Shown: positions 30,251 through 40,500, numbered from the stretch's first letter. The stretch: DNA of 64,000 nt from Tunturiibacter empetritectus (GCF_014201375.1 NZ_JACHDZ010000007.1:115277-179276); one strand, 5' to 3'. Program-made: numbers and translations. Notes: generated by a model from the letters alone, not told the origin.

Positions 30251-31702
30251 ATGACACCTTCCAATCGAACAACCATTTTAGAGCTGGCGCCCATCGGCGA
30301 TCTGGGGCTGTTGTTTTGCTGTCTTGGCCTTTCCTACATCACAGCGGTTCATCAGCGACCATTCGATGTCTTCAACTCGCTGGAGACCCACTATCCCATC
30401 CAGGTCTTTGCGGCGACGCTGGTGCTGGCGCTGGGATGGCATGTGGTGCTCAGGTCCAATGGGTTTTATCGTTCCCGTCGCTTGGCGGGCTCTGTGAGAG
30501 AGGCACTCGATGTCTGCACTGCCAGCTCGCTGTGTGCGGTGTTGAGTTGTATCTGGCTATGGCTGATCGCATCCCGTTCCATGCGCAACACAATAGATCT
30601 GGCCGTGGTCGCGGCGCTCTTCGGCATTATGAGCTTCGCGGCATTTCTTACGACACGTCTGGTGGCTCGCGCGACGATGCAGACGTTTCGAGCCCGTGGG
30701 CATAATCGGAGACATGTGCTGATTGTGGGCACCAATCGGCGCGCCAGCAGCTTCGTGCGAGAGCTGGCCAACCACCCGGAGTGGGGATACTGCGTTCAGG
30801 GTTTCGTGGATGATCAATGGTGGAGTAAGCAGACGGCTGACTCTCAACTGGGAGCTTTAGTCGGCGGCCTGGATTCGATTCCTGAACTGCTGAGAACACT
30901 GCCTGTGGACGAGGTCATTGTGGCTCTGCCTCTGGCTTCGTTCTACCAGCAGATTGCTGGCATTATCTCCTCGTGCCGCGATCACGGGATCGCCGTCCGG
31001 TTTCTCGGCACTTTTTTCGATCAGGATGAGTCGAAGCGGAGCGACTTTATGCGTGAGACCGTGGGCACGATCACGTTGCACGATGAATCCTGGAATGCCT
31101 GGGCGTTCATGATCAAACGTGCGACCGATGTCACGGTTTCGCTGCTGTTGCTGGTGGTGCTCGCACCGCTCTTCCTGATGATCGCGCTGTTGATCAAGCT
31201 GACCGATCCGGGTCCCGTCTTTTTTAGACAGGTCAGGATGGGGTACGGCAAGCGGTCGTTTGAGATTCTGAAGTTTCGTACGATGGTGCAGGATGCGGAA
31301 CGTCTTATGTCGCAGGTGGAGCACCTGAATGAGACGCAGGGGCCGACATTCAAGCTGAAGAATGATCCGCGGATTACTCCAGCAGGCAAATTTCTTCGCA
31401 AGACGAGTCTTGATGAGATTCCGCAACTAATCAATGTGCTGGTTGGACATATGAGCCTTGTGGGTCCGCGACCGCTTCCGCTGCGCGACTACGAGGGATT
31501 TTCGCAGGACTGGCATAGACGACGGTTCAGCGTGAAGCCTGGAATTACGTGCCTGTGGCAGATTATGGGCCGGAGTTCGATCGGATTCGACGAATGGATG
31601 GCTCTGGATATGCGGTATATCGATCAGTGGTCGGTCTGGCTGGATATCAAGATTCTCTTTCAGACGATTCCTGCAGTGTTTCGCGGATCTGGTGCTGTGT
31701 AA
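30251..31702 (+). CDS. Undecaprenyl-phosphate sugar phosphotransferase (WcaJ/EpsE-like)
   Basis: A 483-residue membrane enzyme that moves a sugar phosphate onto undecaprenyl phosphate, the first step of exopolysaccharide repeat assembly. Four N-terminal helices are followed by a Rossmann-like CoA-binding-type domain (HVLIVGTNRRASSFVRELAN). A re-entrant helix (SLLLLVVLAPLFLMIALLIK) precedes the catalytic sugar transferase: EILKFRTMVQDAERL, LRKTSLDEIPQLINVLVGHM, SLVGPRPLPLRDY and VKPGITCLWQIMGRS. AAGGGG lies eight bases before the ATG. With the two UDP-sugar genes on the other strand it suggests an exopolysaccharide locus; no polymerase or flippase is in the window. Confidence 0.93.
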   Translation: MTPSNRTTILELAPIGDLGLLFCCLGLSYITAVHQRPFDVFNSLETHYPIQVFAATLVLALGWHVVLRSNGFYRSRRLAGSVREALDVCTASSLCAVLSCIWLWLIASRSMRNTIDLAVVAALFGIMSFAAFLTTRLVARATMQTFRARGHNRRHVLIVGTNRRASSFVRELANHPEWGYCVQGFVDDQWWSKQTADSQLGALVGGLDSIPELLRTLPVDEVIVALPLASFYQQIAGIISSCRDHGIAVRFLGTFFDQDESKRSDFMRETVGTITLHDESWNAWAFMIKRATDVTVSLLLLVVLAPLFLMIALLIKLTDPGPVFFRQVRMGYGKRSFEILKFRTMVQDAERLMSQVEHLNETQGPTFKLKNDPRITPAGKFLRKTSLDEIPQLINVLVGHMSLVGPRPLPLRDYEGFSQDWHRRRFSVKPGITCLWQIMGRSSIGFDEWMALDMRYIDQWSVWLDIKILFQTIPAVFRGSGAV

Positions 31703-31807
31703 GCGCCCACTGTCCTATCTCCCGTCGCCTGGAACGCCGAGTGACAGTCAAAGCAAAGGGTCAACCTTTCGGTCGACCCTGAATAAATCCTTGAAAAAAG
31801 TTTGGAT

Positions 31808-31892
31808 TGGTGCGGAGGAGGGGACTTGAACCCCTATGCCTTGCGGCGCTAGCACCTCAAGCTAGTGCGTCTGCCAATTTCGCCACCTCCGC
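31808..31892 (-). tRNA. tRNA-Leu (anticodon GAG), CCA encoded
   Basis: On the minus strand the sequence folds as a class II tRNA. The acceptor GCGGAGG pairs with CCTCCGC and the encoded ACCA tail is present. The D arm contains GCGAAATTGGCAGACGC. The anticodon arm is CTAGC/GCTAG with loop TTGAGGT (anticodon GAG at 31858-31856). A variable arm follows, then the T loop GGTTCAAGTCC. Confidence 0.96.
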
Positions 31893-32097
31893 GCTTTATC
31901 TCGACGCTTGGGAAGCGCGAGGTGCGGTAAGCAATCCGAAGGTAAGTATAGCATCTGCGACGGGTTGAGTGGGAGCGGATGTGGATAAGGTTTTTGGGGC
32001 TCGCGAGGATGCCAGGACGAGTTTGTTCTTGCTATCTCATCTGGTTTGGAGACGTTCGCTCATTCGGTGGCGCTGCGGCGTGACAAGCGAAAACAAA

Positions 32098-32156
32098 GGC
32101 CCGGAGGATGGCGTCGGCTGAATGTTGACGCCACCCCTCTGGGTCATTTTTTTTTT
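32098..32156. terminator. Probable bidirectional terminator hairpin
   Basis: A long stem has its core at GGCGTC (32110-32115) and GACGCC (32127-32132) and weaker outer pairing of 32098-32107 with 32134-32145. A run of ten T (32147-32156) follows on the plus strand; on the minus strand the stem is followed by TTTGTTTT. The minus side would end the SYLF gene at 32162, although the T-run then falls between gene and stem. Confidence 0.6.
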
Positions 32157-32161
32157 GCGGA

Positions 32162-32857
32162 TTAGTTGGCGGTCTGCGAACGCGTGGGCGACGCCTTCCT
32201 TAGGATGTTATCGAGGGCTTTACCCGCGGGCGTTATGGTAACGCCTCCCTCGCGGACGATCTCAGTTGCTGTAATGTCTTTGCCGTATACCGTCTTGTTC
32301 GCGTCGTTGTCGCTGTCCATAGAGGCGCTGCCTAAAGAAACGCCGGCAAAGAGTCCGCCTTTGGCTCTGGAGTAGGTGAGGATATCGACGTTTGGATCGT
32401 TGGCAGCGACCGCCTTCGCTCCGGTTGGCCCGGCAACGGCGGTTGCGTCAGCACCAAGTTTGAGCTTGCCGGATAGGATCTTCTGAGCTCCGGTCTTGGT
32501 TTCGACCAGCAGGACGTAGTCCGTGGAAGAACCACCGAGCTGCACCCCTAAGCTGCCGACATCGAGTTTGTACATCGCAGGAGCAGACCACGGACCGGTC
32601 ATGTCCGTGCCGGATCGGCAGACGATGACGCCACGGCCATAGGTTACGCCCAAGCCGATTCCTACCTTTTTGACGGCGGGAAACACGAGCACACACACGG
32701 ATTTATCGAGGAGATTTTGTGGGATTCCATCGGGTCTGGCAAGGATCTGCTTCAACACCTCGGCTGAATTGCCAAGGCGATCATCAATCTTGTTTTGCGC
32801 AACAGCCGGTAAGGTCACCCCAATGGAGATCAGAGCAAGTAGAAGTTTTTTCATCAT
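32162..32857 (-). CDS. SYLF (Ysc84-like) lipid-binding domain protein
   Basis: A 231-residue exported protein with a signal peptide ending in PAVAQ (about residue 21). The SYLF/Ysc84 domain follows: DKSVCVLVFPAVKKVGIGLG, GVTYGRGVIVCRS, WSAPAMYKLDVGSLGVQLGG, DYVLLVETKTGAQKIL, LGADATAVAGP and ILTYSRAKGGLFAGVSLGSA. Family members bind phosphoinositides in eukaryotes; bacterial ones are periplasmic and of unknown role. It is a single gene in its own unit. Confidence 0.9.
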   Translation of the reverse strand: MMKKLLLALISIGVTLPAVAQNKIDDRLGNSAEVLKQILARPDGIPQNLLDKSVCVLVFPAVKKVGIGLGVTYGRGVIVCRSGTDMTGPWSAPAMYKLDVGSLGVQLGGSSTDYVLLVETKTGAQKILSGKLKLGADATAVAGPTGAKAVAANDPNVDILTYSRAKGGLFAGVSLGSASMDSDNDANKTVYGKDITATEIVREGGVTITPAGKALDNILRKASPTRSQTAN

Positions 32858-33057
32858 AGGACCTTTCTTGGTTTGTTTTCCGGAATGATTGCCGGTTGTA
32901 CCAGGGCCGTTCCATGTTGGAAGAGAAGGCCAGCTTCAACCGGTGAAACTACAGAAAATGCCAGGCCGTGATGTAAGCGGGAGGAGTACGGTGACGGGAA
33001 ATCAGAAGTTCAAAACCAGTGATCAATCGTCATCGACTATGGTGGCACGTTAAAGGG

Positions 33058-33089
33058 AACGGCCTCTTCTGTCAACAGAAAAGGCCGTT
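33058..33089 (-). terminator. Terminator-like hairpin after the decarboxylase gene
   Basis: AACGGCCT (33058-33065) pairs with AGGCCGTT (33082-33089), and inside it TTCTGT pairs with ACAGAA, with one mismatch and a tight loop. It is 28 bases past the decarboxylase stop. The T-rich follow-up on the minus strand is weak (TCCCTTT), so termination there is likely but not certain. Confidence 0.5.
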
Positions 33090-33117
33090 GGGTTAAGTTG
33101 ATAAATGCTTGATGAAA

Positions 33118-35550
33118 CTACCTCTCCGAGGCGAGGCCGCTTCCTGGAACGATAGGCGAGGTTGCAGGAACGCGCTTCTTCTTCTGGACCGGCGGGGCGG
33201 CGTTTGGTGGACGCTGTTTTCCGTGGCCATTGCCGTTTTTCTTCTTGCCGGGGGTTTCGATGACGGCGCGCATCCAGTAGTTTCCTTCCGCGTCGGTTTC
33301 GATGCCGTGGACCTCGCGCTCGAAGCCGGGGAAGCGCTTGCCAAACTCTTCCATGGCGAGGATGAGCTTGATGACGGGGCTCTCGGCGCTGCCGAGACGT
33401 TCGCCGGGCATCGACATTGGGATGCCGGGAGGGTAGGGAACCAGCATGACCGCAGCGATTCGACCGGCCATCTCGGAGAAGCGAATCTTTTCCGTCTCGT
33501 GGCGGAGGAGCTTCTGGTAGGTCTGGGCAGGGGTGAGGATAGGGTCGAAGTCTTCGTCGCAGGCATCGTTGACGAGGCCGGAGAGGTTGAGTTGAACCAT
33601 CGCGGCGTGCATCTCGTCGGAGAGCTCTTTGAGGCTGACGTTGCGATACCGATGAGGAAAGCGGGAGACCAGTTCGGGCAGGGCCTCTTCGAGGGAGGCT
33701 TCGGAGTCGTAGAGGCGTTTGAACTCGAAGAGGTTTTCGAGCAGGGCGCCCCACTTGCCCTTGGAGGTGCCGACGGAGAAGAGGACGAGGACGGTGTAGT
33801 CGCCGGTGCGGGCGATCTCGACGCGGCGTCCGTCGAGGAACTCGGTGACGATGGCTGCGGGAATGCCCCACTCGCTGACGACGCCCTGGGCGTTGACTCC
33901 GGGAGCGAGAATGGTGACCTTGGTGGGGTCGAGCATGCAGTAGTCGTCGGCGATGTCCTCGTCCTGATAGCCATGCCACTCTTCGCCGACCTTGAGAGTC
34001 CAGGCGCTGGAGCGGTTGGTGAGAAGGCCGTCGGCGGCTTCTTCGAGGAGGTAGGTCTTTCCGTCGAGCGGATCGAAGACGTACTCAGGTTGATAGAGGC
34101 GGAAGAACCAGCCCTGTTCGGCTTCGCGGAGACGGTGGCCGATGGACGACATGGCCTTGCGGAAGCTGATGGCGTCCTGCAGGGTCTCGCTCATCAGGGT
34201 AGGGCCGGCGGGCTCGTCCATCATGGCGGCGGCTACGTCGAGGCTGGCGATCAGCGGGTAGAAGGGCGAGGTGGTGCCGTGCATCATGAAGGACTCGTTG
34301 AACTGATCAAAGTCGAGATTGGCGCGAGGGCTTAGCTTGACGTGGATCATGGAGCCCATCGAGAAGGCGGCGAGCATCTTGTGCGTGGACTGGACGGCGA
34401 AGATGGTGGGGCGATCGGGCATGTCGTCTGGGACACCCATCGCGAATCGGCCCTGGTAGATCTCGTGGAACTTGGCATAGGCGTACCAGGCCTCGTCGAA
34501 GTGAATGCGTGGGACGGACTTCGAGAGCTCGGTGACGACGCGGTTCACGTCGTAGCAAAGGCCGTCGTAGGTGGAGTTGGTGACGACGGCGTAGGTGGGG
34601 TTCTGGTTGGCGACGCCGGTGGTGAGCGGGCTCTTGTCGATGATGCCGCGGATGAACTCGGGGCTGAAGCGCTTGAGGGGGACGAGGCCGATCATGCCGT
34701 AGCCGTTGCGCGTGGGCTTCATGTAGACGGGGCGCGCGCCGGTGACTGTGAGGGAGTGGCAGATGGACTTGTGGCAGTTGGCGTCGGCGAGGACGATGTC
34801 GTCCTGCGCGATGACGCCGTGGCCGACGATCTGGTTGGAGGTGCTGGAGCCGCCGAGGACGTAGAAGGTCCAGTCGGCGCCGAAGATGCGGGCTGCGTTG
34901 CGCTCGGATTCGCCGGGAGGCCCGATGTGATCGAGCCAGGAGCCTAGCGGCGCGGTGGAGATGCCGAGGTCCGAACGCATGATGTTTTCGCCGAAGAACT
35001 TGTGGAACTCCATGCCGACGGGGTGCTTGAGGTAGGCGACGCCGCCCATGTGGCCAGGCGCGTCCCAGGAGTAGGCTCCCTGATCGTTGTACTTTTTGAG
35101 CTCGCGGAAGTAGGGCGGGAGGAGCTGCTCGTGGTAACGCTCGACGGCGAAGTCGACGCGGTTGGCGATGAAGGCAGGGGTGTCGCCGAAGAGGTGGATG
35201 TACTCGTGAACCTGCTTGACGACTTCGAGGGGGAGTTCGCTGACAAGGGTGCGGTCTGCGATGAGGAAGATGGGAATCTTCTTGTTGCGGCGGCGAACGG
35301 CGCGCAGGATGGCCAGCGCCGCGCCTTCGGCAAACTGGTTCTCGCCCTCGAGGTCCCAGTCCAGAAGGATTGCGCTGTAGGACGGGTCGGATGTGACCAG
35401 AGATAGACCGTCCTCCGGCGTGGAGGTGCGAACCACCTCATATCCTTCGAGACGGATCGCCTCAACCAGACGCTCCATAGCGCGGTCTGAGACTGAATCC
35501 GTACCACCAACTTCACTCGCGATCAATAAAACCCAACGGCCTTCGCTCAT
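33118..35550 (-). CDS. Orn/Lys/Arg-type PLP-dependent decarboxylase
   Basis: An 810-residue biodegradative-type amino acid decarboxylase. The N-terminal flavodoxin-like wing domain covers about residues 1-130 (VLLIASEV...AILLDWDLEGENQ). The large PLP domain has LGGSSTSNQIVGHGVIAQDD, DANCHKSICHSL, the Asp in IHFDEAWYAYAKFHEIY and the Schiff-base Lys in QSTHKMLAAFSMGSMIHV. A C-terminal domain follows, then a low-complexity Lys/Pro/Asn tail of about 45 residues not usual in the family. The substrate is probably arginine or lysine; acid resistance or polyamine synthesis are possible roles. The start at 35550 has AGAGG upstream; the open frame to 35934 is not family-like. Confidence 0.92.
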   Translation of the reverse strand: MSEGRWVLLIASEVGGTDSVSDRAMERLVEAIRLEGYEVVRTSTPEDGLSLVTSDPSYSAILLDWDLEGENQFAEGAALAILRAVRRRNKKIPIFLIADRTLVSELPLEVVKQVHEYIHLFGDTPAFIANRVDFAVERYHEQLLPPYFRELKKYNDQGAYSWDAPGHMGGVAYLKHPVGMEFHKFFGENIMRSDLGISTAPLGSWLDHIGPPGESERNAARIFGADWTFYVLGGSSTSNQIVGHGVIAQDDIVLADANCHKSICHSLTVTGARPVYMKPTRNGYGMIGLVPLKRFSPEFIRGIIDKSPLTTGVANQNPTYAVVTNSTYDGLCYDVNRVVTELSKSVPRIHFDEAWYAYAKFHEIYQGRFAMGVPDDMPDRPTIFAVQSTHKMLAAFSMGSMIHVKLSPRANLDFDQFNESFMMHGTTSPFYPLIASLDVAAAMMDEPAGPTLMSETLQDAISFRKAMSSIGHRLREAEQGWFFRLYQPEYVFDPLDGKTYLLEEAADGLLTNRSSAWTLKVGEEWHGYQDEDIADDYCMLDPTKVTILAPGVNAQGVVSEWGIPAAIVTEFLDGRRVEIARTGDYTVLVLFSVGTSKGKWGALLENLFEFKRLYDSEASLEEALPELVSRFPHRYRNVSLKELSDEMHAAMVQLNLSGLVNDACDEDFDPILTPAQTYQKLLRHETEKIRFSEMAGRIAAVMLVPYPPGIPMSMPGERLGSAESPVIKLILAMEEFGKRFPGFEREVHGIETDAEGNYWMRAVIETPGKKKNGNGHGKQRPPNAAPPVQKKKRVPATSPIVPGSGLASER

Positions 35551-35659
35551 ACACCTCTCACAACTTCTTTGTAGTCCATATAGAGGATACAGGGAGATTT
35601 TGTTGGAGGTTGAGGGAGTGTGAATGTTGGGGAAAAAGAGTGATGTGGGGGAGTTGCGG

Positions 35660-36193
35660 TCAGGCGCAGGTGCAGTCGACGCAGGCGAGTTTGGCGCAGA
35701 CTCTGCAGACGAGGATGAGTTGCTTTTTGAGCGCCTGCCGTGCTCGATGAATGCGAACGGCGGCATTGCCGGGGGTGATTCCCGTGCTGGAGGCGAAGGC
35801 TTCAAGGCTCTGGCCGTCGAGGTCGACGTTGCGGAGGATGGAACTGTAGGAGGATTTGAGGGTGGGTAGAACCTGTTCGACACAGCCACAAACGATCTGC
35901 TCGGTCTGGGGGTCGACGGGAAGCTCGGTTGCAAGATCGTAGGCCCACCGTTCGAGAGCGCGGTCCTCAGCGGCGCGGTGGCGGTAGTAGTCGATAACGG
36001 CGTTACGCAGGATGCGGTAGAACCAGGCGACGGCAGACTCCTCCTTGTTCAAGGATGCGGCGTGTTCGAGAGCGCGAATGTAGGCGCTCTGAATGATGTC
36101 TTCGGCGGTGGCACGGGAGTCGACGCGGCGCTGGACGAAGTGGAGAAAATGAGTTCGCCGGAGGGAGAGGTCGGCGATCGCTTGCGTCTGCAT
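35660..36193 (-). CDS. ECF sigma factor with CxC linker and cysteine-rich C-terminal tail
   Basis: A 177-residue sigma-70-family factor. Region 2 spans about 14-85 (FVQRRVDSRATAEDIIQSAY, then AWFYRILRNAVIDYYRHR) and region 4 about 105-160 (SLEAFASSTGITPGNAAVRI, HRARQALKKQL). Seven Cys stand out: C102-G-C104 in the linker, and C163, C166, C171, C174 and C176 in the last 15 residues (CRVCAKLACVDCTCA). This resembles metal-sensing CorE-like ECF factors, in which a cysteine tail replaces an anti-sigma factor. The gene lies 63 bases downstream of the Cys-rich peptide gene, in the same direction, and no anti-sigma gene is visible. Confidence 0.88.
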   Translation of the reverse strand: MQTQAIADLSLRRTHFLHFVQRRVDSRATAEDIIQSAYIRALEHAASLNKEESAVAWFYRILRNAVIDYYRHRAAEDRALERWAYDLATELPVDPQTEQIVCGCVEQVLPTLKSSYSSILRNVDLDGQSLEAFASSTGITPGNAAVRIHRARQALKKQLILVCRVCAKLACVDCTCA

Positions 36194-36256
36194 GGGCGAA
36201 TCCTTAGTGAAGGCGGCGACGTAAGGACTGACCCGTCGCCGCCGCGTTTGATTAAG

Positions 36257-36352
36257 TTAGTTGGATGGATTACAGGCACAGGCGATGCACCATGGGCAGC
36301 AGGCGAGTGGGCAGTTACACACCAGGCTGGGGCATTGATTTGGATTGGACAT
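36257..36352 (-). CDS. 31-residue cysteine-rich peptide
   Basis: A short frame beginning MSNPNQCPSL. It has eight Cys in 31 residues (positions 7, 12, 14, 18, 19, 22, 25 and 27), including CNCPLACCPW and CIACAC, and ends NPSN. The ATG at 36352 has AAGGAG six bases upstream, one of the best ribosome-binding sites in the window. A second ATG in another frame four bases earlier has poorer spacing. There is no signal peptide. The Cys density and CxC/CC pattern fit a small metallothionein-like or metal-carrying peptide; a modified-peptide precursor is a weaker alternative. It is the first gene of a likely two-gene unit with the Cys-tailed sigma factor. Confidence 0.65.
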   Translation of the reverse strand: MSNPNQCPSLVCNCPLACCPWCIACACNPSN

Positions 36353-36692
36353 CTCATTCTCCTTGGTCGGACCGTAAGCCCGAACACAAATGCTGACGGA
36401 TGAACGCGAAGACTATTACACTTCGACTGCACGGGCCCTGGGGCTAAGGCACTATTCGGCGACGAGGAGATGACACCGGTCCGGGGACAACTGACGATTC
36501 TGCTGCCTCAGCCGGAGGTGACTTATGCCACGGTCTATGAGGATACTGATATATTTTCGCGGCGAATGGCGTGGTGCTGGGTGGGGCCCATGATTGGAAC
36601 CTGCAGCCTGACCTGGCGACAAAGGCTGCGATTCTGGCGAAGCAGGCGAAGTTATTCGATGAGATGCGCGATTGCAAGAGCCCACGGCTTGC
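36353..36692. promoter_or_regulatory. Upstream region of the Cys-peptide/sigma unit
   Basis: These 340 bases hold no supported gene. The minus-strand promoter of the Cys-peptide/sigma unit should be here, probably within 36360-36440, but I could not pick a convincing -35/-10 pair. The weak plus-strand frame 36470-36709 has no protein-like features. Confidence 0.3.
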
Positions 36693-37475
36693 CTAGAAGA
36701 GACGGGTGAGTTCGGCGAAGCTGGCTAGCTCGAGTAATTGCCGGCCGGGAGGGGGCGGGTTGACGACCTCGTGCTCCAGGACCCAGGTGAAGTCGTGCGG
36801 GATGAAGATGGCGTTCAGTCCGGCGGAGAGCGCGGGATTGACGTCCGAACGTGGGCTGTTGCCAATCATCCAGGTGTTGCACGAGTCGCAGGCGTGGTGG
36901 GAGACGAGGGATTCGTAGGCCTGGTGGTGTTTTTCCGAGAGCACCTCAACGGCAGAGAAGTGACGGGCGAGGCCAGAGCGATGCAGCTTGCCAGTCTGCT
37001 CCTCATGGTCTCCCTTGGTCACTAGAATGAGACGATGGCGCGTGGCGAGTTCGCTGAGCGTGGAGGCAACGTTGGGGAGAAGCTCGATCTCCTGCTCGGC
37101 GATGGACTGGGCGAAGCTTTCGATGCGGCGGTGTTTTTCGTCTGTCATGGGGGCATCGCTGAGCTGCTCGAAGCAGGCGGCCAGCGATCGGCGGAAGCTG
37201 TGAAGTCCGTAGCCGTGAATGCGGATGGTGTCGTGCTCGACTCGGATGAGGTGACTGCGGACCTCGTCGGCGGTGTGGATGCGGTGATCGAGGTAGGAGA
37301 TGAAGCTGGTGATGGCGCGCTCGAAGTAGATGTTGTTCTCCCAGAGCGTGTCGTCGGCGTCGATCAGGAGGGTCTGGTTGGATGGGCGACGTTCGATTTG
37401 GGTGGGGGAGTTCACAGACTGATTATAGGTCGTGCCGACGACGTCTGATGGAGAGGGTAGTGGCTTGAACGACAT
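36693..37475 (-). CDS. HAD-superfamily hydrolase (YjjG-like)
   Basis: A HAD-fold phosphatase of about 260 residues. Motif I is LLIDADDTLWENN with both Asp. The cap is helical (HGYGLHSFRRSLAACFEQL). Motif II is LILVTKGDHEEQ, motif III is near LSEKHHQAYESL and motif IV is TWMIGNSPRSDVNPAL. Such enzymes often remove phosphate from nucleotides or sugars. The frame is open to 37961, but the ATG at 37475 is the last one that leaves a natural N-terminus and does not run into the divergent kinase gene. About 29 residues precede motif I, so a later unusual start cannot be excluded. Confidence 0.85.
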   Translation of the reverse strand: MSFKPLPSPSDVVGTTYNQSVNSPTQIERRPSNQTLLIDADDTLWENNIYFERAITSFISYLDHRIHTADEVRSHLIRVEHDTIRIHGYGLHSFRRSLAACFEQLSDAPMTDEKHRRIESFAQSIAEQEIELLPNVASTLSELATRHRLILVTKGDHEEQTGKLHRSGLARHFSAVEVLSEKHHQAYESLVSHHACDSCNTWMIGNSPRSDVNPALSAGLNAIFIPHDFTWVLEHEVVNPPPPGRQLLELASFAELTRLF

Positions 37476-37588
37476 GCCACGCTTGGGGGATATATTCCCC
37501 TGTCGGGCTATGCGAGAGTTGAGGGTGATCGCTGAGCGAAGATATCGGTTCTGATCGAGGCTGGGGAAAAGAGAAGGCAACCGAGGCA

Positions 37589-40500
37589 ATGATTCCTGAG
37601 GCTGGCCAGAGGTTCGGTCCGTACGAGATCCTGGGCACACTGGGCGGCGGAGGTATGGGCCTGGTCTTTCGCGCCTGGGATGAGCGACTGCATCGCGAGG
37701 TTGCGGTAAAGCTTCTGCACGAGAGCTATAAGATGCCCGGAATGCGGGAGCGCTTCCTGCAGGAGGCACGGGCGGCGTCTGCACTGAATCACCCAAATAT
37801 CTGTACGGTGTTCGACATTGGCGAACGGAACGGCACTCCTTATCTCGTGATGGAGCTGCTGGAGGGCGAGACGGTAAAGTCTCGCATCGAACGCGGTGCG
37901 CTTTCGCCGGGTGAGATCGTTCGCTATGCGCTGGAGATATCGGACGCGCTGGCGGCAGCACACACCAAAGGGATTGTGCATCGAGACATCAAGCCGGCAA
38001 ATATCTTTCTGGTGAAGATGCCAAATGGAAAGAGCCAGGCGAAGGTGTTGGACTTCGGACTAGCGAAGATTGGACTCGAAGAACGCGGCGGGTGGGAGTC
38101 GCGGACGCTGGATATGACGCTGTCGGGGGCGACGGTTGGGACGGTGGCGTATATGTCGCCGGAGCAGGCGCGGGGCGAGTCGCTGGACACGCGATCGGAC
38201 ATGTTTTCGCTGGGCGTGGTGTTGTATGAGATGGCGACGCGGCGTGTGCCGTTCGAAGGGACGACCAGCGCGCTGATGTTTGTGCAGCTTCTCAGTCATA
38301 CGCCGGACTCGGTGCGTAACTGGAATGAATCGATTCCACGCGACCTGGAGCGGGTCATCCTCAAGCTGATGGCGAAGAGTCGGGGCGAACGATTCCAGAC
38401 GACGCAGGAGTTGCAGGAAGCCTTGACCAGAGTCGGGGGGAAGCTGGGTCGAGGCGGATGGCTACATAAGGGGACTTTGTCGGCGGTTCCGCTGGTTCGC
38501 GCTTATGATCCGGTGGCTTTGCATAAGGGACCGAAGCGCAAGTCTGACCGCGGCGAAGGCGACACGCCGGGCGGTCGGCTCCCGGTAGCGCAGACGAGGG
38601 GGGCAAGTAACGGCAACAAACGGACCCGTCCTGCACTCAGGCCGAAGGGAGATCATGGTAGCGATGTGGATACGCAGTGGCAACAGCGCTCCGAATACGG
38701 CGTTGCCGTGCAAGGTGACTCCTCTCAAGACCCCGTCGTACCGCATGTTGATTATGGCGCGCCGGCAGCAGCGAAGACATTCTCTTATGAACCGGGTTCG
38801 GTAAGGTTGCGAGGCGGATTGGCCGTCGGTGAAGAAGAACGCGGCGCCGATATGCAACATAAAGCAGAGGAGTGGGTGGGCTCTGAAGAGGACTCGCTGG
38901 CAGAGTTGGTGGCCGAGCAGGGGAAGAGGGCCCGGGTGAGAATGGTAGTCGCAACGGCGATAGTTCTCGGCATCGCGGCGGCAGCCTCTCTCACGATGGG
39001 CATGAGCCTCTTTCGGCCGATGGTGCTGAAGCCGAGTGATCGTTTGCTGCTGACTCTTATCCAAAACAAGACCGGAGACAAGACGCTGGATGGAACGGTG
39101 ATGCAGGGACTTGAGATTGCATTGCGTCAATCGCGGACTTTGAATGTACTGGGTGGTGAGGCGTATCACGCGGGCCTGGTGCAGATCGAGCCGGAGAACA
39201 CAGGCGCGAACATGACGGTGCCGGTGTGGAGTGTCGCGCAGAAGATTGGTGCGCGAGCCTATTTGTATGGGGAGATCAATGGGTCGAATGGATCGGAGGC
39301 GCCCTACACGATTAGTGTCGACGTATTACGAACAGACTCGAATGACAAAGTGGCGAGCCTCGATGAGATTGCTGGAAGCAGGGAAGAGATTCCGGCGGCG
39401 ATCGGACGACTGGCGCTGGCCGTGCGGAGAGAGGTCAGCGCAGACAGTAAAGCCGACCTGCGAAGAAATACTCCATTTGCCGATGAGGCATCGGGAAGTC
39501 TGGAGGCGTTGCACGCTTACTTCGCGGGTGCGACGGCGGAGCAGAGTGGGCGAGTCACCGATGCGTTGAAGGCGTATCAGGAGGCTGTCCGTTTCGACCC
39601 AAAGTTTGTTCAGGCGCAGATGCGTCTTGCGTGGCTCTATCGCGAAGAGAAAGCTGAAGTGGCGTCGGCGAATGCTGCCGGTTTCGCACGCGATGCTGCT
39701 GTTCACTCGAGCGAGGCGGTGAAGTTGCTGGCTAAGTTCTGCTTCGAGATGAATGGGAGCGGGGATCTGGTTCAGGCTACCAGGACGATTCGTGAGTATG
39801 TGTTGCGGTATCCGCTCAGCGTTGATGGGCGAAAGGATCTGGCGCTGGCGTTGCGAGTACAACGGCTCTTCCCGGAGGCTTTGCAGGCGGCGCAGCAGGG
39901 ATATGAGTCGAACCCGTTCGATGCAGAGGCTTATATCGAGGCAGAACGCGATCTGATTGGGATGGATCGGTACGGGAGCGTTCTTGAATTGGAAGCACAG
40001 GCTGGTCATGTTGGCGTTGCGAGTCGTACCAATGTTCTGACCGCGGCTTATCTGGACGGGAGGGAAGATCTTGTGGCCGAGCAGGAAAAAGAACTGCAGG
40101 CTGCGCTCGTCGAACCAACGATGGGCAATCGCACGCAGGTGACTTACGCAGACTTGAATGAGTACGGCCTTTATCTGGATAACACAGGAAAGAAGGGCGC
40201 GGCTCTGGACCTGTGGCGGAGTGCGGCTGCGAAAGCCGGCGACGAGGTTGAGCTATCTGGCACTCAGGCGTATTTGTTGGCGCAGGGTGCGCTTGATCAC
40301 GCTCTTGCGGAGAGTTGCCCTGTCGCGCTCGCGATGGTTGAGGAAGGGAAGGGCTTGCCGAAGGGGCCGGTTGCAAGCTTTAACGCGGGGATGGCAGCGG
40401 CTCTTTGTGGAGATCAACCGTATGCGGTAAAGACCGCTCTTATTCTGCAACAATATTTTCCGCGAAATACTGCAGTGGCCCAGAACTACGCGCCGGAGTT

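Noticed and set aside
29826..30254. A 142-codon plus-strand frame before the sugar transferase
   Set aside because: It has no ribosome-binding site, its composition is unlike a protein, and it overlaps the transferase start.
37476..37961. N-terminal extension of the HAD hydrolase at 36.7 kb
   Set aside because: It would run antisense through the kinase domain start and has no family character.
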